Source of the DNA: an uncultured Methanobrevibacter sp.
GTDB lineage: Archaea > Methanobacteriota > Methanobacteria > Methanobacteriales > Methanobacteriaceae
NCBI RefSeq assembly: GCF_900316895.1
Contig: NZ_ONER01000044.1
Location: 1 to 13,526 of the forward strand
Direction of reading: 5' to 3'
DNA: 13,526 bases
Shown: one piece after another, positions 1 through 6,451 of the stretch
Position numbering within the stretch: the stretch's first letter is position 1
How the letters are laid out: every line of letters begins with the position of its first letter
Position numbers and translations under genes: made by a program
Notes under the pieces: generated by a model
Told to the model about the DNA's origin: nothing
What the model saw: the letters and a program-made list of their open reading frames with translations, nothing else
The model's database searches: none

Positions 1-84
1 GGATTCAAATATTATTCGGAATTGGTAAATGAAAATTATTTGGGGGAATTTTTCCGGGAAGTGGCCATGAAGTTGGAAAAATAA
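1..84 (+). CDS. C-terminal end of an unidentified gene (5' truncated)
   Basis: Frame 1 is open from the window edge to a TAA at 82-84 and gives 27 residues ending in FFREVAMKLEK. The composition is normal for a protein C-terminus (aromatic and charged, helix-like), and the stop lies just before the TATA-like box of the next gene, as expected for a real gene end. Too little is present to assign a family or function, and the start lies outside the window. Confidence 0.55.
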   Translation, partial: GFKYYSELVNENYLGEFFREVAMKLEK

Positions 85-92
85 TTTATATT
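85..92 (+). promoter_or_regulatory. TATA-like box for the zinc-ribbon gene
   Basis: TTTATATT is centred about 26 bases before the ATG at 114. Archaeal TBP boxes lie about 25 bases before the transcription start, so the transcript would begin at or very near the start codon. No Shine-Dalgarno sequence is visible before the ATG, which fits a leaderless mRNA. This is inferred from spacing only. Confidence 0.4.
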
Positions 93-113
93 AAAAGAGA
101 TTAATTTTAACTA

Positions 114-482
114 ATGACAAGAACATGTAAAAATTGCGGATTTGTTAATCAGGATGATTATGATTTTTGTGCAAAATGCGGCACACCGCTGGTTGAAGGA
201 TTGCAGCCTAAAAATGTTTATGTTTATAGGGCGAATCAGCTTCAGGTGAATAAAAAGGCACTTGCAGTAGCCTATATAATAACCATATTTTTATCATGGA
301 GCGGTTTTGTTGTTGGTTTGATTTCAAAGCATACTCATTTCGCAGTTTTCACTTTTTTTGGTTTTTTCATGCCTTTCTACCTGGTGCAGGCAAAACACCC
401 CACCTTAAGAAAGCATGGTTTGATAATGATGATGATTTCATTGGTTGGCGTATCACTTTCATTCTATGTCATGTTTCACTAG
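114..482 (+). CDS. Small zinc-ribbon membrane protein
   Basis: This 122-residue protein starts with a four-cysteine zinc ribbon (C5-X2-C8, C19-X2-C22, within CKNCG and CAKCG), the short N-terminal ribbon typical of many small archaeal and bacterial membrane proteins. A linker to about residue 48 leads to three hydrophobic stretches, roughly 49-71, 74-93 and 103-121, which are predicted membrane segments. It is therefore probably an inner-membrane protein with a cytoplasmic metal-binding head, but no specific partner or reaction can be named. The ATG at 114 is chosen because the ribbon follows directly and a TATA-like box lies at leaderless spacing. Its TAG stop overlaps the stop of the convergent minus-strand gene within a single CTAG, so the two transcripts must overlap at their 3' ends. 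An ORF in another frame (296-511) is only a shadow of this gene. Confidence 0.75.
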   Translation: MTRTCKNCGFVNQDDYDFCAKCGTPLVEGLQPKNVYVYRANQLQVNKKALAVAYIITIFLSWSGFVVGLISKHTHFAVFTFFGFFMPFYLVQAKHPTLRKHGLIMMMISLVGVSLSFYVMFH

Positions 483-991
483 ACAAAATGGAATGTGATT
501 TTTCCAAGTAATATCTGAACCGGAATTTGGAGCAGGTTAGGAATGTGTTGACTCATTGCAGTGTCTATTGCATCGCCTCTTGACATGCTTCCTTGAACAT
601 TATCGTTTCCTGCATAACCGAAGTATCCGTCATTTGCACGGATGTCATCCACAATGGTGTCACCAAATATGGCTTCAGCCCCTTCGCTGCTTAAACTAAC
701 GATTAGATGGGGTGTAAAATGATATGTATAGCTCATTATGTCTCGGGCAGCCCCGTACGGATCTTGGGGATTGTCAATATGGACATTATGAAGGGTCTGT
801 CCTTGTGAATTAAATGAACTTCCAGGGTAAATCCAATCAAATCCGAACATTGAAAATGTTGCGGCCATATCAATACTTCCATCTTCGCCCATGTCCTCAC
901 AGACTATTAAAATTGGGCTAACAAGTGTAGATGCCATAAATATTACTATTACGGCTACAACTGCTAGGATAATTAAATTTAATTTTTTCAT
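479..991 (-). CDS. N-terminally anchored or secreted hypothetical protein
   Basis: This 170-residue protein begins MKKLNLIILAVVAVIVIF, a lysine pair followed by about 22 hydrophobic residues (6-29). That is a signal peptide or an uncleaved membrane anchor. The rest is mildly acidic and soluble-looking, with no cysteine cluster beyond C31 and no motif I recognise; a segment around residues 110-140 is rich in Gly, Asp and Asn. Placement outside the membrane is an inference from the N-terminus. I do not recognise the family. It is divergent from prs, sharing a 93-base promoter region, and convergent with the zinc-ribbon gene, with which it shares the stop-codon CTAG. No clear Shine-Dalgarno site precedes the ATG; a weak TATA-like ATTAATATC about 28 bases upstream would again allow a near-leaderless transcript. 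Confidence 0.65.
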   Translation of the reverse strand: MKKLNLIILAVVAVIVIFMASTLVSPILIVCEDMGEDGSIDMAATFSMFGFDWIYPGSSFNSQGQTLHNVHIDNPQDPYGAARDIMSYTYHFTPHLIVSLSSEGAEAIFGDTIVDDIRANDGYFGYAGNDNVQGSMSRGDAIDTAMSQHIPNLLQIPVQILLGKITFHFV

Positions 992-1050
992 ATTAAACTT
1001 TTATAATCGTTTATGATATTAATACTTAACCTTTTTAATTATCAAAAACA

Positions 1051-1080
1051 TATATAATTTCAAATAGAATTTTTTGGTGA
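1051..1080 (+). promoter_or_regulatory. Promoter and ribosome-binding site of prs
   Basis: A TATATAAT box at 1051-1058 and a GGTGAT site beginning at 1076 precede the GTG start at 1085. GGTGAT complements the usual 16S rRNA 3' end and supports the GTG as the true start. The box is so close that its expected transcription start (about 1080) would cut into the GGTGAT, so the weaker AT-rich stretch near 1032-1043 may be the working box instead. The 992-1084 region also serves the divergent minus-strand gene. Confidence 0.45.
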
Positions 1081-1084
1081 TATT

Positions 1085-1999
1085 GTGATTATAGGTGGTT
1101 CAGCTTCTCAAGATTTAGCAGCTCATGTTGCACGCGAACTCGATGAAGAATTATGTTATGTTGAAACTCGTAAGTTTCCAGATGGTGAAAGATATTTAAG
1201 AATCAACGGCGAACTTGAAGACGAAGTGACCGTTATCCAGTCAACAGGATATCCTCAGGATGAAAATCTAATGGAATTGCTGTTCATAATTGCCAATCTA
1301 AAAGATTTGGGAGTTAAAAAGGTAAAAGCTGTAGTTCCATACATGGGTTATGCAAGACAGGAAAAACGTTTCAATCCTGGAGAGACAATTTCCGCTAAAA
1401 TCATTTGCGAATTGATTCAGGCAGCCGGCGCCGACGAATTCATCACTTTCAACATTCACGAGGAATGTGTTTTAAACTTCTTTGACATTCCTGCAAGAAA
1501 CATCTCAGCAATGCCTGCCATTGCCGAATACCTGGACAAGAAATTCTTCAAAAAGACTGATGAAAAGCCATTAATAATCGCTCCTGACAAGGGGGCATAT
1601 GGATTTGCACAGGAAATATCCGAAATCATAGGATGTGACTGCACATATTTGACAAAAGTCAGATTGGGTCCGGATAAAGTGGAAACCAAAATTGTTGATG
1701 TCAGATGCGACAGTGAAAGCGAAAACACTGTAAATGTTGATTCTGTAAAAGGCATGCATGCAATCATCATCGATGATATCATTGCAACCGGAGGAACTAT
1801 CGTCAATGCAATCAACATCTTGAAGCAATACGGTGCATCATCTGTTGACGTATGTTGCGTACACCCTATTTTAACCAATAACGGTGCTGTAAGAATCTAC
1901 GCTGCAGGCGCCAATAAGATCATTGGAACAAACAGTTTGTCTTCAGACACTTCACGCGTATCACTTGCAAAATCCATTGCTGATGCTTTGAGGGAATGA
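1085..1999 (+). CDS. prs: Ribose-phosphate pyrophosphokinase (PRPP synthetase)
   Basis: This enzyme transfers pyrophosphate from ATP to ribose 5-phosphate, making PRPP for purine, pyrimidine, histidine, tryptophan and cofactor synthesis in the cytoplasm. The 304-residue length is normal for the family. Visible motifs are FPDGE (31-35), the ATP-binding stretch PYMGYARQEKR (85-95), the catalytic-site NIHEE (123-127) and the PRPP-binding loop DDIIATGGT (230-238). The N-terminus MIIGGSAS begins at once with the first beta strand, as in short archaeal versions, which supports the GTG start with its GGTGAT ribosome-binding site. It is the first gene of a tight cluster with a small unknown gene (1-base gap) and uvrB. 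PRPP supply and excision repair have no direct biochemical link, so co-transcription may simply reflect nucleotide metabolism or growth control. Confidence 0.95.
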   Translation: MIIGGSASQDLAAHVARELDEELCYVETRKFPDGERYLRINGELEDEVTVIQSTGYPQDENLMELLFIIANLKDLGVKKVKAVVPYMGYARQEKRFNPGETISAKIICELIQAAGADEFITFNIHEECVLNFFDIPARNISAMPAIAEYLDKKFFKKTDEKPLIIAPDKGAYGFAQEISEIIGCDCTYLTKVRLGPDKVETKIVDVRCDSESENTVNVDSVKGMHAIIIDDIIATGGTIVNAINILKQYGASSVDVCCVHPILTNNGAVRIYAAGANKIIGTNSLSSDTSRVSLAKSIADALRE

Positions 2000-2000
2000 A

Positions 2001-2291
2001 ATGGATAAGGAAGCTATTAAAAAGGAACTCATCGATAAATCCAACGATATTTTGACAAAATATTCCGAACCTGATGTTGTTGAGGACATTTCAGTCATGA
2101 ACATGTCTGCAAAGACAGTGTTCCTGGGTTCCCTTAAGGTTTATAATACTGAAATTGTTCCTAATGTCATAAAAGACTTAAATAAGCAATTGAAAGGATA
2201 TGGGGAGTTGATTGTAAGGGACCAGAGAGTCGCTCCATGCTGCGCTCCAAGCTATATCCACATCAGTTTCAATATCACAATTAAAAACTAG
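2001..2291 (+). CDS. Hypothetical 96-residue protein between prs and uvrB
   Basis: The ATG lies one base after the prs stop, preceded by GAGGGA within the end of prs as a plausible ribosome-binding site, and the stop lies five bases before uvrB. The protein is mixed alpha/beta with no membrane segment: charged helix-like residues 1-28, a strand-rich centre, a second lysine-rich helix (about 54-66), then a strand ending with a Cys-Cys pair at 80-81 in APCCAP. I do not recognise the family and assign no function. The tight gene packing and ordinary codon use argue for a real gene, translated with its neighbours. The Cys-Cys pair could bind metal or be redox-active, but nothing else supports this. 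Confidence 0.75.
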   Translation: MDKEAIKKELIDKSNDILTKYSEPDVVEDISVMNMSAKTVFLGSLKVYNTEIVPNVIKDLNKQLKGYGELIVRDQRVAPCCAPSYIHISFNITIKN

Positions 2292-2296
2292 ATATC

Positions 2297-4261
2297 ATGA
2301 AAGAATTCAAATTAAAATCGCCCTATAAACCATTGGGCGATCAACCAAAAGCCATTAACTCTTTAGCTGAAGGTATTAACAATGGGGTTCGAGAACAGAC
2401 TCTTTTAGGGGTAACAGGTTCAGGAAAGACTTTCACAATGGCCAATGTCATTGAAAAGGTTCAGAAGCCAACCCTGGTCATTTCACACAACAAGACCCTA
2501 GCCGCCCAACTGTATGAGGAGTTCAAGGAATTTTTCCCGGACAATGCCGTTGAATATTTTGTCAGCTATTATGATTACTATCAGCCTGAGGCATATGTGC
2601 CAAGAACAGACACATTCATCGATAAGGAAGCATCAATAAATGACGATATCGATATAATGAGGCACTCAGCAACCCAATCTCTCCTGTCAAGGGATGATGT
2701 TATTGTTGTAAGCAGCGTAAGCTGTATTTACGGTATAGGTTCTCCTGAGGACTATGGCGAATTTGCCTTTGGAATTGCTGTTGGAGACATTTATGAGAGA
2801 TCAGAAATCCTTTCACGATTGGTCTTCATGCAGTATGAGAGGAACGACATAGAATTTGACCGTGGTCAGTTCAGGGTTAGGGGAGATGTCATTGAAATCA
2901 ATCCGGTTCACGGAACACCTCCGATAAGGATAGAACTCTTCGGTGATGAGATAGATGCTATCAGCATAATTGACAAGGTCACAGGCAAAAAGCAGGAATC
3001 CCTTCAAAGATATATGATTTTCCCTGCAAAACACTTCGTTGTCGGCCAGGACAAGATGGACATTGCACTTTCAAAGATTAGAAACGAATTGGATGAAAGG
3101 TTGTCAGAGTTAAATTCAATGGGAAAAATGCTTGAGGCTCAAAGGCTCGAACAGAGAACTCGTTTTGATATAGAAATGCTTCAGGAAATGGGATACTGTC
3201 CTGGAGTAGAGAATTATTCCATGCATTTGTCAGGAAGGGAATGGGGAGAAAAGCCGTATTCTCTTTTAAAGTACTTCCCCGATGACTTTTTAACAATAAT
3301 TGATGAATCTCACGTTACTGTCCCTCAGATTAGAGGAATGTATAACGGTGACCGTGCACGTAAGGAAACCCTGGTCGAGCATGGTTTCAGATTGCCGTCA
3401 GCCAAGGAGAACAGGCCATTGAGATTTGATGAGTTCGAATCATCAGTAAATCAGGTAATCTACGTTTCAGCAACACCGGGACCATATGAGCTTGCAAAAT
3501 CTAGAAATGTGGTTGAGCAGATTATCAGGCCGACAGGTCTTGTGGATCCTGAAGTGCTGATTCGTCCGGTAACAGGACAGGTTGAAGATTTGCTTAAGGA
3601 AGTCAGACTCACTGCAGAAAAGGATGAAAGGGTACTTGTAACTACATTGACAAAAAGGATGGCAGAGGATTTGACTGATTATTATGCAAGAATCGGCGTT
3701 AAAGTAAGGTATATGCACTCCGAAATCGATACTCTTGAGAGGATTGACATTGTGGATGATTTGAGGAGAGGCAAATTCGATGTGCTTGTTGGTGTAAACC
3801 TTCTAAGGGAAGGTCTGGACTTGCCTGAAGTGTCTCTGGTAGCTATTTTGGATGCAGATAAGGAAGGATTTTTAAGAAACGAAACATCTCTGATACAGAC
3901 CATCGGGCGTGCCGCAAGAAACGTCAACGGCCGTGTAATAATGTATGTGGATGAAATGACCGATTCGGTCCAAAAGGCATACGACACCACACTCAAAAGG
4001 CGCAAGCTGCAAATGAAATATAATGAGGTTCACGGAATTACTCCTAAATCCACCCAAAGGACCCTCAAGGAAAAACTCGCTGAAGAGGATGAAAAATACA
4101 AGGGAATTGGTCGTGATGTCAGTAAAATACCAAAAGATGAGCTTAACTTGTTGATTCGTGATTTGGAAAAAGACATGAAGGATGCGGCAGCAAGGCTTGA
4201 CTTTGAAAGGGCAGCTGATTTGAGAAATAAACTGTATGCATTAAAAGGCTTTGAAAAATAG
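2297..4261 (+). CDS. uvrB: UvrABC excinuclease subunit B
   Basis: UvrB is the DNA-loading helicase-like subunit of nucleotide excision repair: UvrA delivers it to a lesion, it verifies damage, and it then recruits UvrC for incision. The 654 residues match the usual 650-680. Motifs in order: Walker A GVTGSGKT (38-45), the tyrosine-rich beta-hairpin that inserts between DNA strands (from SYYDYYQPEAYVPR at 90), DESH Walker B (336-339), SATPGPYE (from 391), GVNLLREGLD (from 499), QTIGRAARN (from 534) and a C-terminal UVR helical hairpin (about 613-651) that contacts UvrA or UvrC. The ATG follows the upstream stop by five bases without a clear Shine-Dalgarno site, suggesting translational coupling. 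Bacterial-type Uvr proteins occur in mesophilic archaea, probably by ancient transfer. uvrA lies downstream but is separated by an unrelated gene; uvrC is not in the window. Confidence 0.97.
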   Translation: MKEFKLKSPYKPLGDQPKAINSLAEGINNGVREQTLLGVTGSGKTFTMANVIEKVQKPTLVISHNKTLAAQLYEEFKEFFPDNAVEYFVSYYDYYQPEAYVPRTDTFIDKEASINDDIDIMRHSATQSLLSRDDVIVVSSVSCIYGIGSPEDYGEFAFGIAVGDIYERSEILSRLVFMQYERNDIEFDRGQFRVRGDVIEINPVHGTPPIRIELFGDEIDAISIIDKVTGKKQESLQRYMIFPAKHFVVGQDKMDIALSKIRNELDERLSELNSMGKMLEAQRLEQRTRFDIEMLQEMGYCPGVENYSMHLSGREWGEKPYSLLKYFPDDFLTIIDESHVTVPQIRGMYNGDRARKETLVEHGFRLPSAKENRPLRFDEFESSVNQVIYVSATPGPYELAKSRNVVEQIIRPTGLVDPEVLIRPVTGQVEDLLKEVRLTAEKDERVLVTTLTKRMAEDLTDYYARIGVKVRYMHSEIDTLERIDIVDDLRRGKFDVLVGVNLLREGLDLPEVSLVAILDADKEGFLRNETSLIQTIGRAARNVNGRVIMYVDEMTDSVQKAYDTTLKRRKLQMKYNEVHGITPKSTQRTLKEKLAEEDEKYKGIGRDVSKIPKDELNLLIRDLEKDMKDAAARLDFERAADLRNKLYALKGFEK

Positions 4262-4287
4262 CCTTCCTATTATTTTTTCTTTTTTTT
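4245..4287 (+). terminator. Hairpin plus U-tract at the end of uvrB
   Basis: AAGGCT (4245-4250) pairs with AGCCTT (4260-4265) around a 9-base loop, so the hairpin spans the uvrB stop codon. Two T-runs follow at 4273-4287, broken by a single C. Archaeal termination needs mainly the U-tract; the hairpin is short but resembles those after the peptidase gene, uvrA and aqpM. Confidence 0.6.
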
Positions 4288-4310
4288 AGGTTAAACAAAT
4301 ATCATTAGCT

Positions 4311-4318
4311 ATTTATAT
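4311..4318 (+). promoter_or_regulatory. TATA box of the secreted peptidase gene
   Basis: ATTTATAT is centred about 28 bases before the ATG at 4343. The expected transcription start is near 4340, which would give a leaderless or almost leaderless mRNA; no Shine-Dalgarno site is seen in the preceding 20 bases. Its position after the uvrB terminator supports a separate transcript. Confidence 0.5.
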
Positions 4319-4342
4319 TCCTTTTGAACAAAAGTATATGTG

Positions 4343-6256
4343 ATGTTATTTTCAAAAAAACATGTTAAATTCGCATTAATTTTAATGATTTTCGCTGTAT
4401 TATCGGTTTCTATCGTTAGTGCAAATGACATTAATTCAACAGATGTGCTGACTGCTGATGATACCAGTGAACATATTGAATTAAGTGATGATTCGGATGA
4501 ACTGGGTCCAGGAGATGTACTATCCGAAAATCAGGCTCCTTCAATCCAGATTAACACGTCTGAGGTCACTACGGGTGAAGAGATTGAAATTTCTCTTAAA
4601 GATTCAAATAATGTGTCATTGGTTAATAAGAATTTAACAGCAATAATAAACAATGAACAACACCCGCTTTTTACGAATGAAAATGGTACTGCAAATTTAA
4701 AGCTTAATTTGCCTGCTAAAAGTTATGTTTTGCAAGTTAATTTCATAGGTGACGGCACCTATGCTTCTGTCAATAAAACCTTTGATATAACAGTTTCAAA
4801 AATCAATGCAACACTTGCTTTTGGCCCGACCAGTTTAAAAAACGGCGAGTATCTTTATGCTTACCTGAAATACATTAATGGAACCCCTATTCAGGGTCTT
4901 CCCCTAACATTTAATGTGAATAATAATCTGTATACCTATGACACTGATTCAAATGGTTGTGCAGGCCTAAAAATCAGCTTGTCTGTAGGATCACACGGCA
5001 TAACCGTTAGCTTTGATGGAAATGACTATTATAATGCTGTTAGCCAAACAATTAATGTAATGGTTCTCATACCTACTTCAATCGTTATCGGCAATTCCAT
5101 CCTTTTGACCAATGGTTTTTTAAGGGTATATCTAAGAAGCGATACTCAATCAGTATTGGCTAATCAGCTTATAAAAATCACTATCAATGGCAAGGTTTAC
5201 ACCCAAAGAACCAATTCCGAAGGGATAGTCATTTTCAAGCCTATGCTGGGCACAGGCACACTCACACTCAAAGTGGAATTTGGAGGAACTTCTACTGTTG
5301 CGCCATCCGAGGCTACAAAACAGGTTACAGGCATTAAAGGGGATCCGAAAAATCCTTTTAAATCCAAAATTCCTTTGAGAAATGGTATTCCTGACGTGGA
5401 TTATATGACTGGAAATTATGTTATGGCCGATCCGGATATGACATACACCCTTTTAAAATCCCAGTATAGGGAAGTCATTAAAAGGGACAGCTACTGTCTA
5501 TATTTGAAAAAGAAATTAAGCAAATACACTTTCTTCAAGTCAAAATCCGAGCCAAAACTCAATCATATTATCAAAAGGGAAAAGTGGAATGTAATTGAAA
5601 GGGCGCTTAACACAAAAATCGTTAAGAAGAATAAGCATAACTATTGGCCAAAACAAATCACCGCTTCCCTTAAGGGAAAATCCTATACCTATCCTGAGGT
5701 AAGGGATGTGCAGAATACCGGATACACTTGCGGACCGACTTCTGCCAGTATGTGCAGCCAGGCGTTGAGAAACTACTACTGCGAAAAATACCTGGCTAAA
5801 AAGGCAGGTTCCAATGCATATTCAGGTTCAAGTACCAGTGGTCTTAAAAAGGCTTTAGAGAAATGCCATTTCAAATGTTCTTTTTACTATAAGAGTTCAT
5901 TCAACAAGGCTTTAAAACAGCTTAAGAAAGGAGGCGCTGCTTTAGTATTCCATACATGGAACCATTATGTCTGCATTTTGGACATAAGCAAAGACGGCAA
6001 GAAAGTGCTGGTGGGCAACCCTTCAGGGGATTATGACTATGGAAGCCATAGCATTCCAACCAACTGGCTGACCGTCAAGAAAATGAAAAAGCGCTTTAAC
6101 AATTATGACACTTCAGGTCTGATTGTTAAACTCAAATACAAATTAAGTAAGTCAAAGAAAACTTCTATGAATTACTTCTACTCAAATATGGGTACTAAAT
6201 GGTCTCGTCAAAATGTTAATGAAAGGATCCCTCAAATTCAAGATCCTTTCTATTAA
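4343..6256 (+). CDS. Secreted Ig-like repeat protein with C39-like cysteine peptidase domain
   Basis: This 637-residue protein has an N-terminal signal peptide (about 1-28, positive start, hydrophobic core, probable cleavage after VSA). An acidic linker follows, then about three Ig-like beta-sandwich repeats (roughly 65-150, 155-240 and 245-330) with recurring 'N..G.A.L...' and 'V.F.G...Y' patterns. A Lys/Tyr-rich region (about 345-455) leads to a papain-like C39-type domain: GYTCGPTSASM with Cys463, NHYVCIL with His541, and GNPSGDY with Asn559 where Asp is usual. No C-terminal membrane anchor or pseudomurein-binding repeat is apparent. The layout resembles the adhesin-like proteins of gut Methanobacteriales. 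A plausible role is cutting peptide bonds in pseudomurein or surface proteins, but the substrate is inferred; family C71 (pseudomurein endoisopeptidase) is an alternative fold assignment. A GTG at 4340 is in frame; ATG 4343 is preferred. It sits between uvrB and uvrA with its own promoter and terminator. Confidence 0.8.
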   Translation: MLFSKKHVKFALILMIFAVLSVSIVSANDINSTDVLTADDTSEHIELSDDSDELGPGDVLSENQAPSIQINTSEVTTGEEIEISLKDSNNVSLVNKNLTAIINNEQHPLFTNENGTANLKLNLPAKSYVLQVNFIGDGTYASVNKTFDITVSKINATLAFGPTSLKNGEYLYAYLKYINGTPIQGLPLTFNVNNNLYTYDTDSNGCAGLKISLSVGSHGITVSFDGNDYYNAVSQTINVMVLIPTSIVIGNSILLTNGFLRVYLRSDTQSVLANQLIKITINGKVYTQRTNSEGIVIFKPMLGTGTLTLKVEFGGTSTVAPSEATKQVTGIKGDPKNPFKSKIPLRNGIPDVDYMTGNYVMADPDMTYTLLKSQYREVIKRDSYCLYLKKKLSKYTFFKSKSEPKLNHIIKREKWNVIERALNTKIVKKNKHNYWPKQITASLKGKSYTYPEVRDVQNTGYTCGPTSASMCSQALRNYYCEKYLAKKAGSNAYSGSSTSGLKKALEKCHFKCSFYYKSSFNKALKQLKKGGAALVFHTWNHYVCILDISKDGKKVLVGNPSGDYDYGSHSIPTNWLTVKKMKKRFNNYDTSGLIVKLKYKLSKSKKTSMNYFYSNMGTKWSRQNVNERIPQIQDPFY

Positions 6257-6275
6257 TTCTTTTTTTTATTTTTTT
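6221..6275 (+). terminator. Hairpin plus U-tract at the end of the peptidase gene
   Basis: GAAAGGATC (6221-6229) and GATCCTTTC (6242-6250) form a perfect 9-bp stem with a 12-base loop inside the last codons. The stop codon is followed by a T-rich run from 6257 to 6275, broken by single C and A bases. The arrangement looks like a bacterial intrinsic terminator, although archaeal RNA polymerase can stop on the U-tract alone. Confidence 0.7.
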
Positions 6276-6343
6276 AAATATTGATTTTGCTTTATAAGAT
6301 TATTGGGTCATTATACTATTGTTTCAGGCTCATATAGCAATGT

Positions 6344-6366
6344 TTATTAATTTTAAAAATTAATAA
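6344..6366. repeat. Perfect 23-bp palindrome upstream of uvrA
   Basis: Two 11-base arms (TTATTAATTTT and its exact complement) flank a single A at 6355. It contains only A and T, which raises the chance of coincidence, but the arms match fully. It lies about 45 bases before the uvrA TATA box, a position suited to an operator or activator site. Confidence 0.55.
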
Positions 6367-6410
6367 TTAAACTATCTAAGAAATTACTTTTCAAATGCTC
6401 TCTAAAGTAT

Positions 6411-6444
6411 TTTATATATTGGAGTATCTAATATTATTAAGGAG
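6411..6444 (+). promoter_or_regulatory. Promoter and ribosome-binding site of uvrA
   Basis: The TATA box TTTATATA at 6411-6418 predicts transcription from about 6440, giving a leader of about 12 bases that contains AGGAG (6440-6444), seven bases before the ATG at 6452. This decides the start codon: an upstream in-frame ATG at 6395 precedes the TATA box and would not be transcribed from it. Confidence 0.65.
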
Positions 6445-6451
6445 TTTAATT

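Noticed and set aside
296..511. 71-codon ORF overlapping the zinc-ribbon gene in another frame
   Set aside because: It has no ribosome-binding site, an odd Phe-rich composition, and lies almost wholly within a better-supported gene.
1456..1878. Long antisense ORF inside prs, and similar ones in uvrB, uvrA, the DUF2193-like gene and aqpM
   Set aside because: They mirror codon bias of strongly supported genes and show no ribosome-binding site or recognisable motif.
4338..4342. ATG at 4338 and GTG at 4340 as starts of the peptidase gene
   Set aside because: ATG 4338 is out of frame and meets TGA at once; GTG 4340 only adds one residue before a good ATG.
6395..6451. N-terminal extension of UvrA from an upstream in-frame ATG
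   Set aside because: It lies upstream of the likely TATA box, has no ribosome-binding site, and adds a hydrophobic stretch unlike UvrA; ATG 6452 has AGGAG at good spacing.
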